From Rhexocercosporidium sp. MPI-PUGE-AT-0058 (lineage: Eukaryota > Ascomycota > Leotiomycetes > Helotiales): a stretch of 64,000 nt of DNA. Shown here in pieces: positions 10,421 to 22,596 of the stretch (its first letter is position 1; the number at the start of each line of letters is the position of its first letter). Below the pieces are notes generated by a model that was not told the DNA's origin, searched no databases, and saw only the letters and a program-made list of their open reading frames with translations. The position numbers were made by a program, and so were the translations under genes. The stretch is taken from positions 1,674,001 to 1,738,000 of the forward strand of contig JAGTJL010000014.1 in the NCBI GenBank assembly GCA_020746875.1. The letters are read 5' to 3'.

Positions 10421-11904
10421 TCAACTGACATCCGGTAATCGAACGGCGATATCTCCAGACTGGGTGATGTACCGAACCCAGGGTAGTGAAGGGTATTGCA
10501 ACTACAGATGTTAACAGGGCTTTAGAGTTTCTGGAATGATGACATACCTTTGGCTCGATTATCTTCAAGTACCGGACCTGGATTCCACTGGTAGTGAAGT
10601 ATGGGATCTCAAACTTGACACTAATCGGTCTCTTTGCACCCTTTCCACCAACACCGCCCATACTGCCTCCGAATCCTCCAGTCATACCACCACCATGCTC
10701 ATCATCACCCTTAACACTAGGCAATCCCAACTCTGCTCTCATCAAGAACTCCTTGCTGCCTCCAAATTGCTTAATCTTCCATACAATAGCACTCTTCTCT
10801 GGTGCGTAGTGTACGCTGCCAATATTGGTTCTGAATCTTGGAGAATCTGCATCTTCCGGCACAGGAACGGTAATCTCTACGTTGTTTGCCGTACTTCTCC
10901 GCTTGAATTGTGCCTTTGCCTTCAGCATGTATTCGATCCTACTCCCGGAATGTGACTCCACGATACACTCAACCCAGATCAAAGGCTTGACTTGTGTATT
11001 CAGCCGATATGACATAAGCTCGAATTCGCCATCTGGAGGAATAAAGGAGATTGTGCGGTCGTTCTCGAATCGTGATAAGCGGACACACTGATGGAACTTG
11101 ACATCTTCCATCTCAATAGCCTTTCCTCGGGTCGCACGTCCGGTGGTTTCGAACATAACTTTGTCGTTCAATCCCAGACGTAATTCCGGCATACCAGATA
11201 GATAACACTTCATCTTGATCGCACCCAGAATCTCAGAGCGGAGGACATTACCATTGGATGAGACGAGGAGGTTGAGAGATTCTACAACATCTAGGAAAAC
11301 TTCGTTCTTGCGGTATCTGATTCCTTCTGATCGCCATGAGACTGCATTTGTGACTGCTATTGGAGGGCGTGCTTGGACCTCCAGCTTGTGCGACTCCTGT
11401 GTGATGTATTCTTGTAAGATCTTCGATTCTGTAGTCTGCGGATGTCCGAAATCCATCATCTCGTCGAGAAGTTCGTAAATGATAACGAAGTTGTCCCGTA
11501 TCGATTCCTCCTCTAGCTCTTTGAAATACTCGGTGAAGACTTCGACGACTTTGTGGAGGAATAGGAGGATTTCGGCAGCGTTGGTGTTTCGTTTCGTGAG
11601 GGCAAGGAGGTAGAGGTTGTTGTGTCTGATATATAGGTACTGATAGGATGTTAGAGGAGATCTGCTTCGTAGTGGCAGAGACGTACGTTGATCCCCTCAT
11701 CTGAGAAGCATGGTGGAACAGAAGAACTCTCCTCCTCGGCTTCGCTCAAGAGAATGGGGAACTTCTCAACCGCAGACATGGGGATGTCTCCTCTGTAATT
11801 TCGAGCCAGAAGGGTCTGCAGAGCATGATTAGCATTGCTGGCGCTTGCATCCTCAGGGGCAGTACCTTTCCCTTGAGGTCGAGGAAGAACAGTGCGGAAG
11901 CCAT
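10421..11904 (-). CDS. APM1: AP-1 complex subunit mu (clathrin adaptor medium chain)
   Basis: Four exons, 11904-11866, 11815-11687, 11639-10548 and 10501-10421, join in phase to 446 residues, the usual length of fungal mu1. The N terminus MASALFFLDLKGK is the longin-type start of the mu chain. The signal-binding mu homology domain follows from about residue 165 (SEGIRYRKNEVFLDVVESLN) and includes ISFIPPDGEFELMSYRLN, the most conserved part of the family. The end, TQSGDIAVRLPDVS, is the usual mu C terminus. The subunit binds YxxPhi sorting signals and helps form clathrin coats at the trans-Golgi network and endosomes. A Gly/Met-rich loop (residues about 370-390) is a lineage-specific insertion. 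The neighbouring MITE lies about 300 bases past the stop. Confidence 0.94.
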
Positions 11905-13413
11905 CTTGTGGTGCGACGGGGAGGATCTTGGTGTTGATGGAGGGCCAAAGTGGCCAGCGTGAAGGTATTAGTTGGGTGGACACATTCGTGAAGGTCGTAG
12001 AGTCAATGCGCTGGTGAAGTCTGGGAGTTGTTGATGTTGCCCTTGACCCCACGTAGGCGTTATTTCTGAGAGCTTCAACACCATCCATCGCGGTGGCCTG
12101 CCTTCACTCGCTTGGCTGGCTGTAAGCTTTGACACCATCACAGATCAAGACTAGCTCCGACTCCGACTAGCGCCACCCAGGTCCATACAAATTTTCATCT
12201 CGCCAGAATCTCTCTTCTTCTTTTCCTCTTCAACGCGCCCTTCTAGACAGTGCAGCTCAACATACAAGCACAACCGGCCTGGCTTTCTGTCAGCGCCTAC
12301 TTTGCCTCCTATTGATGAAGTTAGCGATACCGTGGCGCGGAGACCGATCAAGGGTACCATAAGAGCTGGCCGAGCATTTGCGTCAAGCAACCTGTTGCTT
12401 GGGTGGCGTCAGAGGGACCATACAAACAGTTTCATAAACGTTAAAGGGTTGATTGATCATGGATTTACATTGTGAACGTACGCTGGAATTTCGAGCCATC
12501 GGACGACTTTGCAGCTTGGATTTCGAGCCGTGGGATTATTCTCCTTCGTCTGCCCAGCACTGAAGCGTCTCAACTATTTTGAGCAGTTATACAACCATAC
12601 CCACCCAGGCTGCTACTTAGCACTTTCTCAAATCAATGTCCCTTTTGCATCGATACAAAACACGTGATGCTAAATGGTGCCTTGATTTTCCTATGAGATC
12701 CTAGTTCGAGGACATGCGTATATGTTTCAATCATCTAGACCATGTAGGACACTTCATTCCATAACAAACGTACCTCCAAATGACATCAACGGGCTTTCGC
12801 GAACTACGAAGAAGCCTTCGATAATTGAACCCAATTTATCGAAACTCTACAGCAGTGCGTAGGTCTTCAAAGTGCAATCATCCAATGTTGATCGGATTCA
12901 CAGATCACAAGGAAGCATTAGACTCAACCTCGATTTTAATGAGTGTATTTACATTCCGTAGCTACAAATTTTTGGATCATACTTGCGACAATCCCAGAAT
13001 CACAGAAGAAAAATCGTACGCTTATGATGTGTCAAATTCGCAAGTCATCCATTGCAATTTCGTGATGAGCGAGTGCACGCCAGTTTCCAAGAAACGAATG
13101 ACCTAGACACATTCAATGGGGCTAAAATCCCAGCAGATCCCAGCACGATTCAGCCACGCAGAGACAGAAAGGTACCGTCGCAAAAGCAAAGTGAAATCCG
13201 CAGTAGGTCGAAGAGATTGAAGAAGTTGAATGACATGATGGGGCAAAAACCATAGCTTGACGTCGCCTATTAGAGCTCGCAGGAAGGGCTTGTTAGCAGC
13301 CGGATGAAAGGCAGAGCGCAGAATGTATTGATGTTGATATAATGTACGAGTAAAGAGTAGACGGAGATGTTCGGAAGGAAATGGTAGGTTGGAGATGGCG
13401 TGCGAAAAGGCTT
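11905..13413. other. intergenic stretch, no convincing gene
   Basis: 1.5 kb upstream of the AP-1 mu gene. The open frames are short (under 95 codons) and without motifs. Confidence 0.4.
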
Positions 13414-15992
13414 TTATCGTATCAGTGGAGGCCCATCGAATTCGAAAAACGAAAGTGTGTCTGCTGTCGAGCCATCCGGATTTTCGGGATCTAGGTAGAT
13501 GTGAACGACAACACCTCTCTTATCGCTCCCTTTAATTTATTTAGTCTTAATCGCCAACGGAGTGGCATTTGCACTCACGCCCATCTTGATGATTATGACC
13601 TAGCCAAATGTTATCCCTTAATGCTCTTGGCAACAAGTTGTCAAAGCTCCCAGCTGAGCAAGACATGGCGATTATCCCAAAGAGAGTTGCCAAATTCCCA
13701 GAGAGTCCTTCAGCAGCTCTATCATCTTCGCGGTGTTTATAGGAACGTAATCCAAGACCAGCTATCCAGTCTGGGCCTGTGCCAAATAGATATGGGCTTT
13801 GTGCGCTTTCCGTCACTCGAGATATACCTCCATCGTGTTCGAAGCTTAATGGCCACCAAACATTATGAGGATGTTCGGAATCGGCCATGTTTCTGTCGCT
13901 AGCATCTCCGGTAGCAACCATGAATTGAGACCAAGGATTGCACCAAAACACGGTCCGTGTAGAGTACGTTCGGATTAGCTCCCCAGACCTTGACCGAAAT
14001 CCATTGTTCCATGGGCAATCAGTTGCTAGTCTGATTCTGCCATTCGAATTCCATCGATATAGGTTACCGATAGATTGAGGACCAAATCCATTCATGTAGA
14101 TCGGCGGTATCCAGTAACCACCCGCTGTCGTGCGAAGAGGAACTCCGTTACCGTCATCGATAGGAAGTTGATTCACTTGGAACAGAAAACTCACAAGCGG
14201 ACCTGATCCGAATTCCGAATCACAGTGATCTTCGTCTTGAAGTTTCGCTGGAGCTCGTATCGATTTGAAGGCTTTCGCATCGGAAACTTTCCTTCTCGCT
14301 CTACCGCTCGACTTGCCTATATTGTGTCTCGCAGCGGATCGACTAGAGTCTGGCTGGCCAGTTTGAAGAGTCAGCTCCCGAAATTCATTTGCCCATCTAC
14401 TCCTGTCTCCAACTAAGTCTTTCCCAATCACAGGTGTTTTTGGTACTAATTCCTCAAGAAGAGCCTTCCGAGCATTTATCCGCTCTACTTCGCAGGGCTC
14501 ATTACAACTCGAACAAACATATCCATTCGGTGAAATCGAGACTCTGGAAAGGCAACACCTGCATCTCCACCAGTCCTCTTGAATATCCCTCGTATTGAAC
14601 CACGAGTCGTCTGTTCGACGGCTACTAAGAATATCTTCGTTGTGAAAATCTCTGAGATGGTCTCTGTAAGCGTCTTTCCGGGAGTATGTTTTCTGTCTAG
14701 TTCTGTGGCATGCATCGTAGTCGCAAGTGAACAGCATTTGTTCGTTGGGGTCAAGTATCGGTTCTGAATCTACCGAATTGACTAAACCAATGGGACCAGG
14801 CCCGAGATTTCGCTTTACTGAAGTCCCTAGCGGTCGCACTGCGTCGGATATTCCTAAGGCAACAAGGAAGCATGACTCCAAGATTGGAAGGGCTTCCTTA
14901 ACTACATGGCCAATGTTTCTAATTGGAAGATAATGCTCAACCGAATAGTGCTTGGAGAACAGAACGAACGAAACGTCCTTTTTGATATCGACGTCAGGGT
15001 CTTCGACTTTGACTGGGATGTCCTGTTCAGAAAGGGTTGATTTGTCCCAGTCTTCGGAGATCGCGAAGATGGGTCGTTGATCCTGTGGCCGGGCTGTAGG
15101 TTTCTGTGATCCGCGCCCACCAAAGGTGTGAATGGGGAGGGCTAAACAGTGATCGCTCATGTCTCGGGCGACGACGAAGCGCCTGATTTCTGTCCAAGCG
15201 TACTGATCGAATGACACGGGGGTTATGTTCTTACTATCCGACGTATATTTGGATGGGCCTGCTGGCTCGGTCCAAACAACGGAGAAAACCCTCCCAGGCT
15301 TGAAGTATTTCCGAGGCTTTGAGATAACGCGGTAGACTAGAAGATAAACTCAGAATATGACCGCGATGCAGATGCCAATGCCAAGTCTACAAAGAAAAAC
15401 ATACCTGGATGGAGTGCCGATGCATCCTCGATGACACTCTTTCGAGTGATGTAGGCATTTTCCATCAACTGATTTTGCCTGTCGTCCGGTATTTCATCGG
15501 AAGAATCTGGCTCGCGATAGGATATGAACGGAAGTCCTAAGCTTCGTCAGTTCAGGAGACCCAGAATACCATAAATACGGACATGGACCATATACTTTTC
15601 TTCTGAGACGTACTGATCTCACAAGTCGCTCCTCTTTTAGGACGAACAATTCTTATCACGGAGTAGGCGTCGTCTAGCTCCTTTTGTTTCAGCTTTGCCG
15701 CATGTTGTATAGTGGCCTCGTACTGTTCTTGCGGTCCCTTACGTGCCTGAGCTTCAACGGCATTATACACTTCGAAAGCATGATCGATAGCTTCACACAC
15801 TGGGCAAGAACCCAGCAAAGGGATGGACGAAAAGACATCTTCGGCGGACGGCACTACGTTCTGACAGGGTCTGCCGTCCCTAGATTCGTGGCAAAGAAAG
15901 TACGTGATCTGGTTGTAGATGTGTGCGTCCTCACTCTGATCGAGACACTGACAGCCGGAGCTGCTCTGCCAGAGAGACTCGGATCTACACAT
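13414..15992 (-). CDS. DUF6590 / zinc-finger protein with a C-terminal module shared with the gene at 21.3 kb
   Basis: Four exons, 15992-15614, 15536-15405, 15336-13579 and 13529-13414, join in phase to 794 residues. Residues 1-170 have a Cys-rich start and a coiled helix. Residues about 180-320 are a DUF6590 domain (KYFKPGRVFSVVWTEPAG; EIRRFVVARDMSDHCLALPI; HYSVEHYLPIRNIG). Near residue 372 a C2H2-like finger (CDYDAC...H...H) is followed by a Cys4 pair (CRCC...CSSC). From about residue 550 to the end is a module closely similar to the whole of the gene at 21317-22283, with FWCNP, FMVATGDASDRN, GLSGNLA and GHNHQDGR in the same order. DUF6590 has no settled function. The start at 15992 is the first ATG of a continuous frame; an earlier exon cannot be excluded. 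Confidence 0.72.
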
Positions 15993-17411
15993 GGCAGAAG
16001 GACCTAGTTAGTGGAGAAGGCGTGCATACAGACACTTCCCATCTCCAACAATGGAAAATCAAATACGCCCTGATGGGGTCGCAGCCTGGCCGGTCCGGAT
16101 TCCTCGAAATGAAAGTCTGAAGATCTTGCCTAGGGGGTTTAAGACAGAAGTAAGGGCCAAGGCTCGATACTACCGAGCATCGAGTCTGAAGAATAGATAG
16201 CTTGGATGTGGTCTTTGAACAAGCCATGCTGAGTATGTCTGGGAGTCTGTTAAGTGGTGCACGTGATTGCAACATGCTTACGTAGCCTCGATGTCAACCG
16301 TGGTGCCCCACACGAGGTTCTGAAACCTGTTCATTTGTTCTCCAGAACTCAAGGCTTCCTCATCAACAATAGATCCGCCAAATAACTATAGCAAAGGAGT
16401 GTCTGGCAATTGAACCCACGCCATTGCGGAAACTGCTAAGATACCGTGGCAGGTCATCAGCTGCCTTGCAGTACAGATTGGGGCATCACTTCTTCACCAT
16501 ACTCGTTAAATTCTCTTATCGGAGCATATTTTGTAGGTCGCGTTAATTCTTCTTCCCACTTTAATGCATATCAGGAACACCATCTGCTAACCGCTGTATA
16601 CCAGCCAGCAGAAAATTGCGAGGTTTCATTCGACCTGTTCCTCTCTTCTCGATGGTGCCGTCACCGGGCCTCGGCCGAACGGCATCCCATCAGCGTTACC
16701 ATCCTCGGAGCCGGGTAACAGGTGCGCCCTCAATTGAGACGAATCTGCTTGTCAGCAGCACAAATGGAGACGTAAAGCATTGCGGGGAATATGGAGCGTT
16801 CACACGGGCTCTTCCATCTGTTCACGATGGATTTGCGGGTAAGGCGTGTGGGTGTCTTCGTTTCTCTAACAAGCATTGCTGTGGCATCATACCCGCAATT
16901 CACAAAGGAAGGATCATCTTTCGGTATACTAGTGCCTACAAACCCGATCGAGGGGTTGCAAGGACGGTATGCGGTTTTGAGACATCCGGAGAGCCGGTAA
17001 CTTGCTGATAACTGCATTATCACCCTCCGAATGCTCGGGCTAATAAATCATTTTAGGAAAGCACTGGTGGGAAAGGAAAATAAATGCTTGGCGCAATAGA
17101 CTTCAGCGATTGTCGGAGGAAATTTATTCCTCTACACAGCTCATTTCTGCTCGCGATGCTCTGGTATCGCTCTCATCCACCAGACTCCTCCATAGGTACT
17201 CGGCTGGCCTACTAAAACAGCCGAGTCGGTGTCACACTCAGTTGACACCGGCGCCCTCTACAAAGTCTGGCCTCCACGTGGCAGAGGGTGGAAACGGCTA
17301 CGAGTGTGGACGGCTAACAGACTTCTTTAATGCCCAGCTTCTCGACATAGAGCTACATCTAGATGTCTCTAACGCGTTACAAGTTTTCTTTGCGTGTTGA
17401 AGAGGCTCATG
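15993..17411. other. intergenic stretch between the DUF6590 gene and the NLR
   Basis: 1.4 kb. Frames of about 100-130 codons exist on both strands at 16446-17023 and 17110-17400 but lack motifs, splice signals and codon bias. A small hairpin (GGTGTCA...TGACACC) lies near 17230-17255. Nothing firm is seen. Confidence 0.4.
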
Positions 17412-20400
17412 TCATTGCGTAGTTGGCGCAGTTGAAGTCGTCATTCGGTCCTCTTCAGTTTGCAGTAGCTCATCCAGAAGGGCTTGTGTTGATGACGTTG
17501 TAGGGTGGCTGTTCCCAAATACATTGATTCGATCTTTCAGAGTTTGCCGAGCCAGATCCTCTGACTCCTCGTTCTTGTTCCTCTGGAATAAGATCCAGGC
17601 TAAATTATGTTTGATCAAGAGGACATCGGGATGGTGCGTTCCCCGCACCTGGGCCAGTCTCTCCAATACGTCTCGCGCCATGCGCTCGCCTTCTTCGAGA
17701 CACCCTTGCTGCACGAGTGTCCCAATCATGTTTGTGGTTGTTTTCAGGACCAGTGGATGATTCTTTCCAAGCATGTGCTCACGGCCTTGCAAGACTTGAT
17801 TGTGGATTGCATGTGCTCTGTCACCCTTGCCTTGTTCTTGAAGAACGATCGCCAGTGAACTCATGCTTTGGAAAGTCGAAAAATGATTCCTTCCATAGAC
17901 CCTTCTTTTTGACTTCACAGCTTCCTCTGCCATTTGCTCTGCTTCTGAATACTTTTTCTGTTGCTGAAGGACGTAGGACATGTTGTTTAAGCTACTCATG
18001 GTATCGGCATGATCGCGCCCCAATGTCAAGATCCGTTGAGTAAGTACAAATCGGTGTATCTCCTCAGCCCGAGAGAATTCTCCTGGACACTGAAGAGATA
18101 ATGCAATGTTGTTCCGACTCGACAGAATGGCTTCGTGATTGTCCCTAAGTATTTCTAGTCTGTCTTTGAGTACCCTTTGCTCAAGTTTCAAAGCCGTGGA
18201 ATATTTGCCGTTGTCTCGAAGAACACTAGCATAAGCTTCTAGCTTGATGGATATCTCTATTGGATCGTCACTGCAGAGCTCTGCAGCAGACGCTGCAAAC
18301 TCCTCAGCTTTGTCAGCCCTGCCTCGAATTTGGAAGTATCGAGAGAGTCTGTGCGACAACGAACACCGGAGTCCATTGTCACCCGATGAGAATCCATTGT
18401 TGCTGAGTACGGCTTCTACATGTGGTAGATACTTGTCACACAATGGTAAGTTCCCGAGCTCAATGTCTGGGTTGGAGGGGAAGTATCCAGCGAGCGAGGA
18501 GAGAGCCTCACGAATCCAATACTGGAATTCGCCGTTAGTCCTTAACCAATGTCGAACTGAAAGCTGTACCAAGCTGTGCATACAAAAGTGTTGATCTTGC
18601 GAGTCTGCCGTGATCAAAGAGTAGGCCTTAAGTATCCCAAGAGCCGTTGCTATTGCTATTTTCGTCGCACATTTTGGGTCATTTCCCGAGGGGAGAAGGC
18701 ATCTCTGAACGTTTCGATATGAAACGCAACCCATGAATGATAGAATTTCTGCTGCTCGCGGACTTTTGCTCTTGATTTGATCGAAACACATCGTGAAAAT
18801 GAGGATTGCAGAGACTGGTCTTGTTGGCCCATTCGTTATATGCTCGTTGCTGAGTAGACGGATCTTCTCCTGCTCGCCTTCACTGTACAGCTCGAGGAAG
18901 GAAGATATTGACAATGAGTGTGAGCAGATAAAGCATCCGGCGCAACGGATTGCCAGCGGCTGGTATTCTAGTAAGTCGAGAAGCTTTCCTGCGGCAAACG
19001 GGTTTTTTTGATGTGCTTCATCAGGTCCCAAGAAGTCGCCTAGGAAACTCAAGCCTTCGTGGACATCGAGTGCTGGAATCTGGAAAATGCTGGTAGCAGG
19101 CGCCAACTTGACTGCGATCTGCTTATTTCGCGTGGTAAAAACTACTGATCCGTTAGGATTGCTGGGGATCATATCAATGAGTGGGTTATTTCCATCCAGA
19201 AGCGCTCCGTCATCAACATTATCCACGACCATTAGCCAATCCCCTGACTGCTTGGTATCAAGCCATTCTCTTATAATCGATATCTGTGATTCAGGCGATT
19301 CGTCCGAGTAGAGAAGTTTGGTATGCTCAGCGATCTCACGGTAGTCGCGAAGGAAGGTTGACTCCGTGGTGCCATCTAACCACAATATCCACGTCTGGGG
19401 GCTTTTTTGGTTGTGTCTGATTGCAAATTCCAATGTGACGCAGGACTTTCTAACACACAGATTAGCGTGCCGTTATTTAAAGTGTAGAAAGCTAGAAATA
19501 TCTACCCAATTCCACTGAGTCCATACAAAGCTAGTCGGTCTTGGAGGCCCGAATGTTCCAATTTCGATGCAAGCTTTTCGAGAAGCTCCTTTCTACCAAC
19601 AAATCGATGAGGCGCGCGCTGAGGTATGTTGAACATGGGACGTGGCTCACAAACCTGGCTGCTTTGAGCAGAACCGGCGGCGACCTCCTTCTCCGGGTCA
19701 GCATAGAGCCGTTGGAGGTTGAGGCTTCTCGTGGAGTTTATACTTTCCGATAAATCATCGCAGTTTCTTTCGAATCATGTGCCATGCTCGCAGCCTGAAC
19801 CTGCATGGTTTGCAATATTGACGCCAAGCTCAAGCCTTGCTCCTCGAGCTTCGTTATGATCGCACTGTAGTGTTGAATGGGTACCTTCCCATAATTCTCA
19901 CACCCAATTTGTGGTGGAGGCAGAAAGCGAAACTCTCGCAGAATCTTTGACCCGTTCTCCAGCCCTGATTTGACTTCTTTAGCCCACTCGAGATGAGCTG
20001 AATCTTCCGAGGAGGCAATGGTATGAACGCCAAGGGTGTCAGAAGCAACCTTCAAGAAGGATCCTTTCATGTCGCCCCGAATCTCCAGCACCATTTGGCT
20101 ATGGGACATCACTGGTCATCAATGCACTTTTTTGTAGCTTGACTGACGAGCAGGAAAATACAACTCACAGAGTAAGCCTCTGCATCAATCCATTCAAAAC
20201 AAGCATTTGGCTTTCCAGCCCCTTCCTCAGCGACTCAACAGCACTTGACTCAACGAATCTCCATTTCAACTTACTCCCTACGTGACGATGTCTTCCAGGC
20301 TTCGCATCCGCCCCCAAATTTTCTTGATATTTCCTGACAAGCTGCAGAAATGTTTCCAAAGTAGGCTTGATCTTCCCAACGAGTTCCTTTACCTCGTCAA

Positions 20401-20590
20401 CGCATGCTGCGTCCAGGCCAGCACCCTCAAACGTCGCGAGCGGCTCCAGAGTCCTCTTCAGACTCGTCAGAAACGAGACAGCCTCGCGATAGTGCGCTGG
20501 CGCACCATCAACATCATTGAGTGCTTTCACGGTCTTTGTCACGATGATAATTGCTTGTGCGATATCGCCGACCGACCACCCGAAGGACAT
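17412..20590 (-). CDS. NLR-type STAND protein: helical N-terminal domain, NB-ARC, TPR repeats
   Basis: Four exons, 20590-20169, 20098-19744, 19690-19506 and 19449-17412, give 999 residues. The N terminus (MSFGWSVGDIAQAI) starts an all-helical domain of about 140 residues of the kind that precedes NACHT/NB-ARC in fungi (HeLo-like or related; exact family not certain). The NTPase part has RFVGRKELLEKL near residue 293, Walker A GLSGIGKS at about 316-323 (split by the third intron) and Walker B WLMVVDNVDD at about 392-401. From about residue 700 on there are TPR units with the NNMSYVLQQQKKYSEAEQMA pattern. Such proteins act as ligand-triggered switches in non-self recognition and cell death. The second intron (19691-19743) has a weak acceptor; its borders are the least sure part. 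Two related genes flank it on the same strand. Confidence 0.82.
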
Positions 20591-21316
20591 GTTGGGTACG
20601 GTGCTACTATACGATGGTCCGCAGTTAGAAAACAGATGTGGGATTATTTTCGAGGAAAATGGAGGTGATGGGCATGCGGGCGGGCGGTAAGGCTGAGCAA
20701 ACAGCTGCACTGCGTCAGGATATCCCGCCTCTTTATGCAAGGCAGATTGGCAGGCAGATTGGAAAATCGGAGAGTGCGTTGGCACTAATGGACAGCAACC
20801 TTTAGGGGATGTGAGTAGGTACGTTGTTTGGACTGCCGGGAAGGGCAAGCGACAACATTTTACAATTGCGAATGTAGCATGTCCAGTAAATTCAAATTCA
20901 AAACGGTCTTCGGGAGGCCACTTCTGTGATACTCGCTTTGTATTGAAAAGTTGTGACCTCTTGAAGTTTGGTTAAGAACAACGTTTAGTTTACAATGATT
21001 TCATGAAGCTCTCAATCGAAAGTCTTCGTCATCCTTATACCTCGTTCAAAAAGTAGCATCCCGCCCAAAGGGTCTGAATGATTGGGGTGATCAAATCAAT
21101 AAATTTTGCTGTCAAAGGTGCCCCAATTAACACCGAAATGTGATAAAAAGATGTTCCAAACCCAATACCAATCCTGGAGAAGGAAATTCGTCAGCATGTA
21201 GATTTCGTGGCCCGACAGAACAAGGCAACAACGTGAACAGTGCCATCCGTGACAGTGTATCCATTGGAACAGCGCAGGTGTGTGCAGATCCGTTTTAATG
21301 TGTTTGTGGTACCCTG
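20591..21316. other. intergenic stretch upstream of the NLR
   Basis: The NLR reading frame stays open upstream to 20848, but the ATG at 20590 begins the conserved helical domain. No other feature is seen. Confidence 0.4.
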
Positions 21317-22283
21317 TCACTTTAGTAGATAGCCACTATTCCACTCCAGTCTATCCAGTGCCTCTTCTGTCGATCCGTCAGGGTTGTCCGGATCACGGTA
21401 GACCGAAACGACCATGCCTCTTGTGTCTGTCCCTTTGTGTCTATTAGCATAACACTCTATCCTAGATTTTTTGAGACAACTCACGTCCGTTGGAGTGATT
21501 ATGACCATGCCATCTGTAGCCACGCCAAGCTCGATCGCGAACAAGAACCTCGTTAAGATCCCGGCGTTTGCAGGAGAAAGCTACCAAGCCGATCAATATT
21601 GCCAGATTACCAGCTAGACCACCAGATCTTGGTGCATCTTGATCAGTGTTTCGGTAAACGTTAAGCCCAAGATCGGCAATGAAGTCGCGGCCGTTTCCCA
21701 CAAGGTCTTGGTTGGCTACATAGTCAACGCGCGATAGGTCCTCATCATGGTGGAAATTTATGGCATACCAAGTATCTTCCGGGACGGACGAATCGAGGTT
21801 CCTTGTCGTGGCGTCTCCCGAAGCTACCATGAAGTGGTAGAAGGGATTGCACCAAAACATTGTTGTTGCCTTGTATATCTCTAGAGTATCGCCATTCGGA
21901 GTCCTTCCATATCCCTCATCCCACGCGTATCCTGCGGCGGTGCTGATATCGCCATTGCTCCATCGAAAGACGGTTCCAGGGGTTTGGGCACCAAAACCGG
22001 CCGCGAAAGCTGGAGGAAGCCATCTGCCAAAGTGGTCCGTTCGGGGCGGAATCCCACCATCCTGAGTGTCCTCGTTCAGAGTAACACCATTGACAACGAA
22101 CAAGAAGCTGGTGTAAGGAGACGGGTCTGGTAGCGCCTGCGTTACAACATGGGTGGAGGACGACGATCCCTTGGACGGCTTGGATGGGTTCGAGGGCTGG
22201 GAGGACCTCGAAGGTCTCGATAGTTTCTATAACTGTTAGGCGAGTTGCTAAGTCAGCATAGACTAGCATACCTGCTTGACCAT
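21317..22283 (-). CDS. stand-alone copy of the module found at the C terminus of the 13.4-16.0 kb gene
   Basis: Three exons, 22283-22272 (only 12 bases), 22226-21485 and 21432-21317, join in phase to 289 residues. After a Ser/Pro/Lys-rich start (KLSRPSRSSQPSNPSKPSKG) the whole protein is the module: SFLFVVNG, PPRTDHFGRWLPP, GFGAQ, FWCNPFYHFMVASGDATTRN, FHHDEDLSRV, FIADLGLNVY, GLAGNLA, GHNHSNGR and VYRDPDNPDGST. The last intron splits the Arg codon of GHNHxxGR exactly as in the other copy, and both last exons are 116 bases. No catalytic site is obvious, though His, Asp and Cys are well kept. No function is assigned. The very short first exon depends on the ATG at 22283; the splice signals (GTATGC donor, ATAG acceptor) are fair. 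Confidence 0.7.
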
Positions 22284-22329
22284 GATTTAATGCTGGGTGG
22301 AGCTCGATGGGGAAACCATTAAATTCACT

Positions 22330-22596
22330 TCAACGCATCTGCTGAGGGATGATCGGAGCGCGTAAACTGGGAAGGAGAAGATAAACGACAACCGCAATCC
22401 CAAAGGGCAAGCTGAGAATGATATGGTATGTCTCCTTCCGCCTGAAAGCGATTCCAAGCGCCATCGCCCTCTGATAGATACCAAAGTTCGTGGTGGAAGT
22501 GCTCGTGACCGGAATGATTGGATTGTGGGTATTTCCTCGACCTATGATCCTAGTAGAAGCTGCATGCCTGCTTGGTTGACGCACGATGGCTGCCAT
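22330..22596 (-). CDS. possible small membrane protein (88 residues)
   Basis: An ATG at 22596 opens a frame of 88 codons with a basic N terminus (MAAIVRQPSRHAASTRIIGR) and one hydrophobic helix close to the C terminus (IILSLPFGIAVVVYLLLPSL). It ends 47 bases before the start of the shared-module gene on the same strand. That is very tight for two fungal genes, so it may instead be a leader frame or part of a longer transcript. No family recognised. Confidence 0.25.
   Translation of the reverse strand: MAAIVRQPSRHAASTRIIGRGNTHNPIIPVTSTSTTNFGIYQRAMALGIAFRRKETYHIILSLPFGIAVVVYLLLPSLRAPIIPQQMR

Noticed and set aside
10536..10955. 139-codon plus-strand frame
   Set aside because: Antisense to the AP-1 mu coding exon.
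11651..12088. 145-codon minus frame as the AP-1 mu start
   Set aside because: It reads through the first intron; the true start MASALFFLDLKGK is at 11904, followed by an in-phase GT...AG intron.
13501..13902. 133-codon plus-strand frame
   Set aside because: Antisense to module M of the DUF6590 gene, where the duplicate copy proves the minus-strand reading.
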